From Parascedosporium putredinis (lineage: Eukaryota > Ascomycota > Sordariomycetes > Microascales > Microascaceae), in assembly GCA_949357655.1 (NCBI GenBank), contig CASHTG010000003.1, forward strand, positions 930,001 to 994,000: 64,000 bases of DNA, in the 5' to 3' direction. The notes beneath the pieces are model-generated. The model worked only from the letters and a program-made list of their open reading frames with translations. It did not search any database and was not told the origin of the DNA. Numbering within the stretch: the first letter of the stretch is position 1; each line of letters begins with the position of its first letter. A program made the position numbers and the translations under genes. Of the stretch, positions 46,599-57,128 are shown in pieces.

Positions 46599-48284
46599 AT
46601 GTCAACCCTCGAAGAGCTTGACGATCTCGATCGCCGTGATCAGCAGGAAGATAAGGACAGGAAGGACGGCAATGATGGCAAGGGAAACGGAGACAAGAAG
46701 GGGTCCGGCGGCGATGGTGACGGCGATGCCGAGATGAAGGACGCCGAGCCCGATGATGTCCTCGACGATGAGATTCTCAACCTTAGCACGCAAGACATAT
46801 TGATGCGGAAGCGTCTTCTGGAGAACGACTCTAGGATCATGAGGAGTGAGCTCCAGCGGTTGACGCACGAGAAGGCTACGATGAACGAGAAGATCAAGGA
46901 CAACTTGGACAAGATTGCTAACAACAGGTAAGCTATCGATTGTCCATCCCCCACTTCATTCTTTCGAGGTGGGAAAATGGTGCTGGAGGAGGGAAATAAA
47001 AAAGTGGGTGCTAACCTAACCGTGCAGGCAATTACCTTACCTTGTCGGAAACGTAGTAGAGCTCCTCGACCTCGATCCCACAGCAGAGTCATCTGAAGAG
47101 GGTGCTAACATCGACCTCGACGCTACCCGAGTCGGCAAGTCGGCGGTAATCAAGACGTCGACGCGACAGACTATTTTCCTGCCGCTCATTGGCCTAGTCG
47201 ACCCGAACAACCTGAAGCCTGGTGATTTGATCGGTGTGAACAAGGACTCATATCTCATTCTCGACACCCTACCCGCGGAATACGATAGCCGTGTCAAAGC
47301 TATGGAGGTTGATGAGAAGCCAAAGGAGCAGTACACCGACGTTGGTGGTCTTTCCAAGCAGATTGATGAGCTGGTGGAGGCCATCGTATGGCCGATGAAG
47401 GAGGCTGAGCGATTCAAGGCCATCGGCATCAAGGCGCCAAAGGGTAGGTCCTGCTTCGTACCATTGATTGAGCCACTTTCTTTTTCTCAACTTGCAGTTC
47501 TTGTTGTATTCCTTGTGCCCCCTTCTAACTCTAGTCTCTTAGGTGCTCTTATGTACGGTCCTCCAGGTACAGGTAAAACGCTACTTGCGCGTGCCTGCGC
47601 CGCTCAAACGGACGCCACCTTCCTCAAGCTTGCTGGTCCTCAACTTGTCCAGATGTTCATCGGTGACGGTGCCAAGCTTGTGCGGGACTGCTTTGCTCTA
47701 GCCAAAGAGAAGGCCCCCTCAATCATTTTCATTGACGAGTTGGATGCCGTCGGTACGAAGCGTTTCGACAGCGAGAAGAGTGGTGATCGAGAAGTGCAGC
47801 GAACCATGTTGGAGCTCCTCAACCAGCTTGACGGTTTCGCCTCGGACGACCGCATCAAAGTTCTCGCCGCGACGAACCGTGTCGATGTGCTCGATCCCGC
47901 CCTGTTGCGATCCGGTCGTCTTGACCGAAAGATTGAGTTCCCTCTGCCCAACGAGGAGGCTCGTGCTCAGATTCTCAAGATCCACTCGAGGAAGATGCGG
48001 ACCGATGAAAGCATCAACTGGAGTGAATTGGCGCGCTCGACCGACGAGTTTGGCGGTGCCATGCTGAAGGCGGTGTGCGTTGAGGCTGGTATGATTGCGT
48101 TGCGGATGGGCAAGGATAAGGTCAGCCACGAGCATTACGTCGATGCCATTGCCGAGGTGCAGTCGAAGAAGAAGGACGTGAGTATATATACTCGGGGAAC
48201 AACCCATGGCGCCCCAGCCAATTTCCTGAACTGGTATAAGTGGATGCTAACCACCCTCTTTAGACTGTCAATTTCTATGCCTAA
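46599..48284 (+). CDS. rpt5: 26S proteasome regulatory ATPase Rpt5 (subunit 6A)
   Basis: AAA+ ATPase of the 19S base that unfolds substrates and opens the 20S gate. Exons are 46599-46927, 47028-47443, 47543-48177 and a 21-nt last exon 48264-48284, giving 466 residues with no frame break. An acidic low-complexity N-terminus (about residues 10-60) precedes a coiled coil (RKRLLENDSRIMRSELQRLT) and the OB domain. The AAA module shows Walker A GPPGTGKT, Walker B IIFIDELDAVG, sensor AATNRVDVLDPALLRSGRLD and the arginine-finger region. The final exon encodes TVNFYA, giving the C-terminal hydrophobic-Tyr-X tail that docks into the 20S alpha ring. Without that tiny exon the protein would read through to about 48546 and lose this motif. 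Confidence 0.97.
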
Positions 48285-49015
48285 GTTTATCACCCTCCAT
48301 GGCCATGGCCGTTGTACTACTGCGGACAGCAACACGTGCTTGGGAAATGGTGTTTGGTGCTCTGGCTCGATGTGGCCGGGGCGGGTAGAACGGACATTGG
48401 GCCACGCATATAGACAATTGTATGACTATTCGACTTCGAGAAGCAGTTTTATCCAAGTCTTCTTTTGGCGGAGAAATGAACAGGGCGTTTTGACCAGACC
48501 AAAAGCGCTTGCCCCTTTGGGCCCTCCCTCTCTCCTGTGTGACTAGCGTTTTGACTTTACCTCTTCGTCTCGTGCCTCTACATATCTGTAGAGATCTATC
48601 TATATCCATGTGTGTATGTCTAGGTGCGTATGTTTATTCCGTTTTCGGCATCCAGGAGCATGGGTGCTTGTATCTGAAAACACGATTCATGAGGTAGGGA
48701 GCGGGCCTTCTTGGTTGTGAGATGCATATGTGCGAGGGATTCTCGACCGAGTCAGTGTGTAAAAGAAAAATAACTGCTGTTTACTATCGTAAAGGGACTT
48801 TCTATCTTGTTTTAAACCTCCAGGAGATCAAGTTGGTACACACATATGTATACAAATGTTGATATCTTACATGCAGAGGCGCTTGCACCAGCCAACCTCT
48901 TTCCTCTCCATCCGCAAGGAACACTACACCCTTTGCTCTTTATAAACCGCCACTTCGTTTACCCCATAGGCGGGGAAAGCGGCCTCATGCTAAGGGGAAG
49001 AGATGGGCCCCAAGC
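48285..49015. other. Convergent 3' flanks of rpt5 and mrpl11
   Basis: T-rich and A-rich untranslated sequence; no gene was seen. Confidence 0.5.
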
Positions 49016-50074
49016 TTAGCTCTCCTGCTTCTGCTCGCCCTTTTGCTCCTCTTCCAACTGAAGCTTCCTGCCCTCGAGCGAGAGCCACAGGCTCTTGGAT
49101 CCGCTCTCAAGGGTGTTGGTCAAGCCGAGGCCGACGCCCTGGAGCATAGCCACAAGCCTGGCCCTAAGACCGTCGAGGCCACCGTCGATACCGCCCACCC
49201 ACTTGATGCCATCCACATCAAAGACCTTGCCTTCGACGCGACCGCCGACGAGGAGGAGCTTGGCGAGGGCGGCCTGGACGACGGGATCATAGTAGCCCGG
49301 GTTCTTCTTCTTAGGCGGCGCAGGGAAGAGGCCCGGCGTCGGGGCCAGCACGGACAACGCGGCGGCGAGGTGCGGGGGCGAGACGGCGGGGAAGACGAGG
49401 GCGGCGACGGGGCCGGACATGAGCGGGGAGAGCTGGGCGTAGGTGCTGTTCGCGGGATCGATGCCCTTGCCGTCGGCCTCGGCGGCCTTGACGGCCTCGT
49501 AGGCGGCGAGGAAAGGTCGTGGACCAGAGGGCCGTGGCGGTCGGTGCGAGGCGTGGCGGGGTCGCGGGCCGCGAGGGCGGGATCGAAGAATTCGTCAATC
49601 TTCATGGCGACGTCGAACATGCGGGAGCGTAGGACCTCGAGCCTGACGTGCGGTGCTAGATCAACGTGTTGTCCTTCGCCTAGCTGTTGCTGTTGCTGTT
49701 GCTGGAGCGGTGGCGCGACGGCGGCGAGGGCCGTCTTGAGCTCGCGCCGCACGGCGATCCACTCGACGGCCGTGAGGTTATTATGCTGGAAAAAAGCAGC
49801 AGGGGCGTCGAGCGCAGAAGGGCCGTGTACGAGCGGATGAGCTGGGCCTGGCGCGTGTCGGGGCGGCGGGCGGACGGGGCTGCTTGGCGGGCACGTAGCC
49901 GCTCGGGAGGCGGGATCCCCTCGACGAGGAGCCGACGGCGGCGGCGGCGGCGGCGAGGCGTGGGCTCGTGGATACGGCGCGGCAGGAGAGGGCGATGGGA
50001 GGGCGGGCGAGGGCGAGGCGGGCTTCTAGCGTGCAGGGGCACGCTAGGGCGTGGCGTGGTATCCGGGGAGGCAT
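49016..50074 (-). CDS. mrpl11: Mitochondrial large-subunit ribosomal protein uL10m
   Basis: Component of the mitoribosomal stalk base, imported into mitochondria. Single exon. The first ~60 residues (MPPRIPRHALACPCTLEARL, then Ala/Ser/Arg-rich) look like a matrix presequence. The family core follows: RQAQLIRSYTALLRSTPLLL, TAVEWIAVRRELKTALAAV, VRLEVLRSRMFDVAMKIDEF. Then come the stalk-domain blocks LSPLMSGPVAALVFPAVSPP, KLLLVGGRVEGKVFDVDGIK and LVAMLQGVGLGLTNTLESGS. A poly-Gln run lies mid-protein. Frame breaks at 49867-49875 (C), 49789-49795 (T in an A/T run) and about 49510-49516 each need one base. About 353 residues after correction. It ends 646 bp from the 3' end of trl1 on the same strand. 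Confidence 0.9.
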
Positions 50075-50720
50075 CGTCGTCGCGCGAAACCTTCCTTTGC
50101 GTCAAGGTGCAAATATGTCTGGGAAGGGGGGTGGTGGCCTTGCTCGTAATCGACGGCTTTTATCGTTGTTTTTCGCCCGCTGTGTCGGCCTAGGTGTCTA
50201 TGGGGGCTTGACGTCGGGGGTATCGGTTAGCCACGACGACAATTCTCAAAACGACGACGTGGGGATATAGGAGAGTTTTTGGGGAGCAAAGGCCGTCCAA
50301 TTCGAAATGCTTCAAGAAAAAAGTCTGGAGCTGGACCTTCCAGCCAATCAAGGACAGTTTTGGTCCGTGCGGGTTCCTGGACTATACAGTGTTGGTGTGC
50401 GTTATGTTACTGTATTCGTACGATCCTCGAGGTGGTTTAATGGAAAAAAGCACTGTGTAGTCACCATTGACGGATTGATATTAATGCTGCCTCAATTCAT
50501 GGATGGGCATCGGAGTCATAAAAGCTTTTCTACTTCTAGAGTACAATAATATTGTAATACGTCAAATAGGGAGACACGAAGTGAGGGTAAAAGTAGCCGT
50601 CAAAAATAAAAAGAGGAAGAGAAAAGAGAGACAGGGCCACGACAGTCAAGTTGTTTGGCCTCGCCCTCGTCCTCGTCCTTGTCCTTGTCCCCGACCTCGA
50701 CCTCGACTTCCACGGTGATT
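50075..50720. other. Intergenic with hexanucleotide repeat
   Basis: Promoter side of mrpl11 and 3' flank of trl1. Contains a CCTCGT/CCTTGT-type hexamer array at about 50,656-50,706. Confidence 0.55.
50656..50706. repeat. Hexanucleotide repeat (CCTCGN)
   Basis: About eight imperfect copies of CCTCGT/CCTTGT/CCTCGA just past the trl1 stop codon. Confidence 0.75.
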
Positions 50721-53273
50721 CTATCGCTTGTGAAAGTTGGCTACGCCCCCTACGAACCCCTTGAGCGTAGGCTTGTCCTCGAGCACCACGTCGTGAATCT
50801 TGCCGTCGCCGGCGCCGTCCTCGAGCCACTTGGCCAACAAATCATTGCTCTCCTTGGGCTTCACGGAAGAGTCTCGGGTGCCAATCGTCACATGGGCGAC
50901 CGTGTTGGACGTCTTCCACTCGTCATTGATCAGGCGGGCCACAAAGGTCATGACGCGGTCGTCAAAGACAATCTATATAACATTTATCTCCGTGTTAGCA
51001 AAATGATGATAATAGCGAATGAAGCTTTTGCTGCAAGGTGGCTGATTTTAGAAAAAGGTTCACTTACCCTCTCGAGCATAACATCGCACTCGCCCAGCTT
51101 GTTTTGGCCACTTCCAGCCTTCTCGGCCTCCTCGTATAAATCATTGTACTTCTTCCACAGCTCCGGGTGCTGCTTCGCGGACGCGCGGTGAATCAGGGTG
51201 ACGTGAAACTTGGCCTGGACCCGGCGAGTCTGCTTCAGCTGCCTGTAAAACTTGGCCGCCTCGGGAGGCTGGCCGACAAATGCCTTCTCCAGGATGTCGT
51301 TGACCTCCCGCGTGGGGAGGTGTACGGCCATGTACTCGAGCGGCTTCTTTTCCTGCCGGTCCTGCTGCTGCTGCTGCGCCTGCCCGCCGCGCCCAAATGG
51401 CTTGCTCTTCCCGCCGCGGTCGGGGATGGTGTGCTTGATGTCAGGTTTATACCCCATGGCGGCGACAATGGCCTCGTCCAACCGTTCCGCGCTCGGCATG
51501 TCCTTGACGAGGCTGGGGTACCACTGGTGAAGCTGCTTGACGACCACCTCGAGATTCTGCCGGCTGTCAACCAGAGGGTTCAGGTCGATGACGTGGTCGA
51601 AGCCGTCGTCGGGCGGGGAGAAGGCGTTGCACGGCTCGAAGCGATCCAGGAATCCCTCCATCACGTGCATGAACTTGGCTTGATCGGTCGCGGCGTGGAT
51701 TGTCTGGTGGTTGTCGCCGCGCTCGATGACGCGAGCCTGAGTGACCTCGCGAATCTTGTCCATGGTATCTGGAGTATGGACAAAATGAAGGGCGACCAAC
51801 CTCGCGCTCGGGTGTTGCAGCTTGACGTCCGTGATGATCTGGCGCCTCTCCATCCTGGCTGCGTTATTTCTATCCGCAATCACGGCAGCGCGGGTTTCCA
51901 GCTGCTGGAGACACATCTTGGTCAAGCGGGGGCTTCTTCCCCTTGCCGGTGATGTTATCGTTCTGGACGTGGCCCCATTCAAACAGCCATACTAGGGCCT
52001 GCGCGATAGTCGTCTTGCCACATCCAATGGTAGCGATGGGGACGAGGATCACATCCTTGTCTACTCCGATGGAGGGGGAACCCTCGCCATCCCCTGTCTG
52101 ATTCTCAAAGTTGGCAGCATCCGCGCCGTTGATCTGCTTGAACGCAAGGAAGTCGTCGCGTAGGCCGATAATGCCGTGGTTCTGGACGTACAGCTTGCCG
52201 AGCTTGGGGTCCGCGGCGAGGCGCTTCCGGGCATACAAAGATACTCTTCCGTGATCCGCTTGTGCTTCTTGAACCGGGGAGGTTTCCCAGAAATCAACGC
52301 CTTGGTGCACTCTCGCCATTGGCGGTACATGAGATATGGCTCCTCGAACTTGTACTTGAAGAAGAAATCCTGATAAGGCGTGGCGGCGGGGTTGTAGGAT
52401 CGCTGGCACCGAATGACGAAGCCCTCCACATCGCGGCCGTCGTGGGCACCGGACTCGGCGACCTTTTCGAGAAAGTTCTTGACCTCGTTGACATCCTCCA
52501 TGACGATGAGGCCCGTCTTTCGGAAGCCCCAGTCATCCGCAAACTGCTGCACCAGGTCGCTGGTGTACGTGGTAAAGACGGGGAGATTCAGGTTCATTCC
52601 GTGCAAGTACAGTCCCGCCTTGTCCTCTCCGTAGGCTAGAATATGCTCTTCGAAGGCGTCGTCGCAAAGCTCGGCGACCGCAGTCACATTTCGACGGCGA
52701 AGCTCGGCGGCGAGGGCCCCCTCGTCTTGCCTACCGCCGCAAGCTGCCTGTCGATGTGCCTCTCTCCCACCTGGGCGTGGCTGAGATCCGCATCTCCTCG
52801 GTCGCCTGTAGAATGCTTGCTGCAGACGAGTAACGTGCCATCCTCAAGGCCGGAGATGAAGATGATGCAGCCATTCTCCTTGAGGGTGAGCTCGTAGGGC
52901 CCCGCGTCTGCTCGAGGATATTCTTCCACTCGGTCTCGTTGACCTCGCCGACATTGAAAAACTTGTCGTAGCCGCGAACAGCAATCTCGGGCTCGTTGCG
53001 ACGATTCCTAGTGGTGAATAGGCCGCGGGCATACGTGGGCAGGTCTCTCCGCTTGTAGTCCCAGTCGGAGAACTTCCAAGAATCTACCGTGATGTCGTCT
53101 GGGGAGTTGGCAACTTCAAAGGTATTCCTCTTCACCTTGAATGATTTCTTGCCGTTGCTGGTGGGATTCCTGCCCTTGTCAAGGCTCTTGACCATGGACG
53201 CTACTTCGGAAACATCCTGGGGAATTTTGGGTGGCTGCTTTGCCTGAGGCATGGGGATGATGGGTTCCGCCAT
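50721..53273 (-). CDS. trl1: Fungal tRNA ligase Trl1 (ligase-kinase-phosphodiesterase)
   Basis: Trifunctional enzyme that joins tRNA halves after intron removal and, in yeast, also splices HAC1 mRNA. About 820 residues. The adenylyltransferase domain has motif I LKENGCIIF (Lys near residue 130) and LDKGRNPTSNGKKSFKVKRN at its start. The kinase has the P-loop IATIGCGKTTIAQAL near residue 420. The cyclic phosphodiesterase carries the paired H-x-T motifs FHVTLIHR (about 690) and AHVTIGT (about 757). One intron (51067-50973) precedes the last exon (50972-50721), which ends ...VANFHKR. Frame breaks at 52897-52903, 52714-52720, 52235-52240 and 51927-51932 all lie at runs. The upstream in-frame ATG at 53339 is less likely; MAEPIIPMPQ at 53273 fits orthologues. 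All catalytic motifs are present. Confidence 0.94.
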
Positions 53274-54456
53274 TGTGCGGGTGTGGAATGGCACGGGACT
53301 TTGCTTTTGTTTTCCAGGGTAAGAGGGGACCCAGGCCAAGGGAGCTAGCTAAAAAGAAGAAAAGGGTATCCTTTCAATAAATTACTGCTCTTTCTTCGAG
53401 TATATTCGAGTGTGTTTGGGCGGGCGGTCGGTAGAGATATATATGCTTCCTCAATGTCAAACTGGCGATTCTTTGGTTCCTCCACGCACACATACAAGGT
53501 CGCACTTACCCTTGAGCGCGAATCAGTCAAATCGTCGTGCGCACCGCCGGAAAGGGCACCCCACCTATGCCGTCTGGGATTGGGCGCCTGGTTGGTTCCC
53601 CTGTTGGTTTCAATAATAATCCCCGTTGTGCGATGATCAGTGATGCTGGTGAGTCAGATGCGGGTTGATGCCTGGCGCCCCAGATTGAACTACTCTTCAA
53701 ATGGTACTCGAGGAGTCAGACGGCCAGAGAGCCTAAATCATGGGGAGGCTGAGCTCGGCGCAGGGTCCCAAGATGTCCGGTGGCTTGGCTAATCGCTGCA
53801 ATGCCAGGGGGATATCGATCGGCTCAGGTGTTTGTAGGTTGATTTCTCTCTCTTCTTTTCCTTGCGGAACGCTGCTTGCTTCCCTATGTGAGTTGGACAA
53901 GCTCTTGTGGTTGGGGCTGTAGATATCAAAGCTTTGAGCGATGGCCTAGACACACTCTTGACACTATATTGATGGATCGGTGGCGGGGTTATTTTTCCCT
54001 TGGCGCAGCCAGCTTCATGAGGTACTCTTTCCTAATCTTCCTGCAGCGATGGGAATGTTCGCTCCCAGTACCAAACTGAATTGGGTTGGATTCAGATGGA
54101 TGTATTGAGCTTCTACAAGGCCATACAGCATAGATCCATGGATCCTTCCCAGACACCAAAATTTCCATACCCCGCTTTAACTCGATTCGAAGAGCTTGGT
54201 CGTGGCGGAAGCTCCAGGGCTCGATTGAGGGGCAAGGGAAGAAAAAGTGACAAAAAAGGAAGAGAAGAAAAAAAAAGAAAAAAACTACCCCACTATGGAA
54301 GGGAGTTTAGAGCAATGACTAGATAGTACCCCAAAACCCTCGCAAAGAGATGAATAAATTCAACATTCTCTAACAGTCCTCTGTTCTACAACTAGACACT
54401 TGATTAAAGAGAAGATAAAAACACCTTAAACTGTCCGCAACCACCGCATCCAAGCC
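53274..54456. promoter_or_regulatory. Divergent intergenic region of trl1 and small ankyrin gene
   Basis: 1.2 kb between two outward-facing starts. Nothing further was recognised. Confidence 0.45.
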
Positions 54457-55095
54457 ATGGCTCCCAACCCCTACCTCCTCGCCGCCGACAACAAGCCCGA
54501 GCTCCTGCCCCTCCTCCGCGAAAACCCCGCCATCGCCTCGGAGCAAGACGACCACGGTTACTCCCTCCTGCACGCCGCCGCCAGCTACAACCACCTCGAC
54601 CTCCTCCGCGCGCTCGTCCTCGAATTCAAGGCCAACGTCGACATCCGCGACGAGGACGACGAGACCCCGCTCTTCGTCGTCGAGACCGTCGAGGCCGCGC
54701 GCCTCCTTGTCGAGGAGCTGGGCGCCGACGTCAACGCTGTAGGTTCCGAGGGCTTGACCGCGCGGCAAAGATTGACGCCGAAGGCGACTTCCCGAGGTGG
54801 TTGCATACCTTGCCACCAAGGAGGCTGGGTCCACCGCCGCCAGTGGTGGTGCTGGAGCCGAGACCGATGCGCTTCCCCGCTGCCCGAGGGCCTACGGGTG
54901 ACGGTGGGCACGATGGATGCTGAGCAGGATGTCCCCGCCGAGGTCGACCCCGAGTTTAGGCGAAAGATTGAGGAATTGGCGGCGCGCGAGGATTTCCAAA
55001 CGCCCGAAGGCCAGGCTGAGCTGCGCCGGCTCGTGGAGGAGACCGTGTTCGCCGGAGACATGTCGGAGGATCGAAACGTCCGCCAGAAGCAGTAG
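54457..55095 (+). CDS. Small ankyrin-repeat protein (frameshifted)
   Basis: Short ankyrin protein of about 213 residues, resembling the single-domain ankyrin proteins of yeasts (YCR051W type); function not established. Repeats are visible as DDHGYSLLHAAASYNHLDLL, DEDDETPLFVVETVEAARLL and GADVNAVGSEGLTAR. The next stretch only makes sense in other frames: KIDAEGDF then PEVVAYLATKEAG, then LPEGLRVTVGTMDAEQD. This implies single-base losses near 54764-54768, 54790-54795 and 54875-54885. The conserved C-terminus RRKIEELAAREDFQTPEGQA follows, ending at TAG 55095. Its 3' end lies 83 bp from the 3' end of the convergent rpp40 gene. Confidence 0.8.
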   Translation: MAPNPYLLAADNKPELLPLLRENPAIASEQDDHGYSLLHAAASYNHLDLLRALVLEFKANVDIRDEDDETPLFVVETVEAARLLVEELGADVNAVGSEGLTARQRLTPKATSRGGCIPCHQGGWVHRRQWWCWSRDRCASPLPEGLRVTVGTMDAEQDVPAEVDPEFRRKIEELAAREDFQTPEGQAELRRLVEETVFAGDMSEDRNVRQKQ

Positions 55096-55178
55096 TCGAG
55101 GGGCGGCCCCAGAGAAAGAAAGGCTAAAAAGAAAGAAGGAAGAAGAAAAGGTCATGCTTCGAGATTTTCGACTTGCGT

Positions 55179-56633
55179 TCAACCGTCTCGCCTGACGTCC
55201 CAGAGGATATACTGCCCTCCCGAGTTTGGCGGTCGGAAAAAGGTGCACTCGGCATTGTCGCTAGCCGTGGTGCCTTTGGAAAACGTCGTCGTGCTAAATG
55301 CGAGCCAGGATTTGAACGGTACCTCGCGCAAGACGGTGGCAAGCGTCGCGTGCGCCCACGTCGACGGCATGAATCCTCGCCATGTCACCCGTCGCAGCTT
55401 CAGAGTCTGCGGCCCATCTGGGCTCATGGGAACTTGATATCGGGACAAATAAGGGTCAACATTGTCTCCGAATTCGACCCTAGGGCTCCCGAGCCTCACG
55501 AGGGAGAGCCACTCGTAAAGGTCGGCTGCCGATTCCTCAAACGTCAGCTTGTCGGCCCCAGCGAATTCCTGTAGGAGTCCGTCAAAGGAGGGCGAACTGG
55601 TGGGGAGAGTCTGAGATGCCGTGGACTGGATGGAGTTCTTTGTCGGGAAGAAGCCCTGTACATAGTTGGCGTTCATCTCTGATGGGTGAATGCAAAGTTA
55701 ATGAGTTTGCTTTCTAGATTTGATTTGTTCAATGAGGGTTTCGCAGCCTACCTTTAGATTTTGACGTGGTGCACAGCCAGGTGATGGGTTCGCTAAAGAC
55801 ATTTTTGCATGCGTAGATGAGTCTGTCGAATCCTTTCTTTCCATGCAGCATGGAAGGGGCCAGCAGGTCGTATTGCACGACTAAGACGATGACTTGGTTA
55901 ACACGGGAGAGTACGGCGAGGCCAAGGAAAGAAAAGAGGGCTTACCCCATCGAGGTTTTCCACCTCGCTTGCCCTTGACTCCGTGAGGCTCCCCACGAGG
56001 CCTGCCCTCTCGTACGTCTCGCGGTCGAGGTACATGGTAAGCTTCCCTATCGAACGGCATTAGTATAGCTATCCACTGGGGGAAGGGCAATCTTGGCTTC
56101 CTCCACTCCTACTCTCTCAGAATTCTATCTTGAACGAGAAATGGAAAGATGAGGAAACCCTAAAAGAAAAAGAAAAGGAAGTGTTTCTCGTACCATCTCT
56201 AATAGTGAAGAGGTTGTCTACCGGTTCTTGGCCTTTCGAGAGCATCAAGACATCTCCTACACCGCTCTATTAGCATGACCTAGCCCGCCGTAAAACAGAA
56301 CCTAGAAGCGAGATGGGCGCGCACCGGTTTTTAGATAATCTAGTAGAAAAGCACCATCTAGAAGTTTCGCCAACGGCGCCTTGATCCTAAAGAAAGCAGG
56401 CGGCGAAAGACGAGGCAAGACCTCTTTCTTGAGCGCCTCGAAGCTCTCCTCGGGCAAGATCAAGTCAACGCTATAGACAAAGTCCTGGGAGAGGATCGGG
56501 GCCCATGGCTTGCCCTTGTCCGGCGCGGGGAAGGAGTACCCGCGGCGCTGCTGGGTGCAAGGTAGGGCATTTGGCCGTAGGTGACGAAGCATTTTGAGGA
56601 CTGGTAGACGGACGGTGTGGGAAAGGAGAGCAT
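55179..56633 (-). CDS. RNase P/MRP subunit of the Rpp40 family (five exons)
   Basis: Protein subunit of ribonuclease P/MRP, which trims tRNA 5' leaders. Exons are about 56633-56325, 56264-56194, 56046-55946, 55880-55752 and 55678-55179; about 370 residues. The N-terminus is MLSFPTPSVYQSSKCFVTYG. Family blocks are FVYSVDLILPEESFEALKKE, EPVDNLFTIRDG|KLTMYLDRETYERAGLVGS (aligns with the 'NGKLILSLDKDTYE' block of human RPP40) and VVQYDLLAPSMLHGKKGFDR. The last exon has a LYEWLSLVRLG helix and KSWLAFSTTTFSKG...EYILW-like terminus (here GGQYILWDVR). Breaks at 56545-56552 (a C) and at the exon 3/4 border near 55942-55946 (a G) are explained by run length. The exon 1/2 phase also disagrees by one base. 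The ATG at 56633 was chosen because the upstream frame has only TTG. Confidence 0.82.
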
Positions 56634-57128
56634 TTTGACCAAGTCACCCTTGAAAAAGGGAAGCTAGAGTTGCGTAAGAGAAGCAGAAAATGAGCGAGTA
56701 TTCCAAGTCAAAAACAAACCAGTGATCGTGAAAGAATGATCTCTATGGGGTAGAGATATTGACTATGTTGTGGCTTGGGCAAGGAGCGTACATGTAGGAA
56801 TAATAGGAAAAATTCCCAAGCCCAAAACGGGTGGATAGACTCTTTTGCGACGTTTGGTGTACTTTGGTTTTTTTCTTCTTGCGCGCGGCAGTTCAAACTT
56901 TTTTCTCCTCTCTGTTCGTAACGACAATCAAGTTTGCATTCCCACTTCCAGATAATATATAACTCCCAACTCCCTGAGCCTATATATAGCGAGGAAATCT
57001 CATACCCCAAGGAGCTGGCCTATCTAAAAGCATCTTCTTTACCCCCTCCTGCTCTTGCGCGGCGCAAGTTTTCGCACAGCAAGCAACAGATCTGCCCCGC
57101 GGCCCTCAACCCCGCCAACACCACAGCC
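56634..57128. promoter_or_regulatory. Shared divergent promoter of rpp40-type gene and trm11
   Basis: 495 bp separate two outward-facing ATGs of tRNA-maturation genes. The region contains A/T-rich and TATATATAG-like sequence near 56,983-56,990, upstream of trm11. Confidence 0.55.

Noticed and set aside
49043..49840. 265-codon plus-strand frame opposite mrpl11
   Set aside because: Antisense shadow of a GC-rich coding exon; the minus strand carries the conserved protein.
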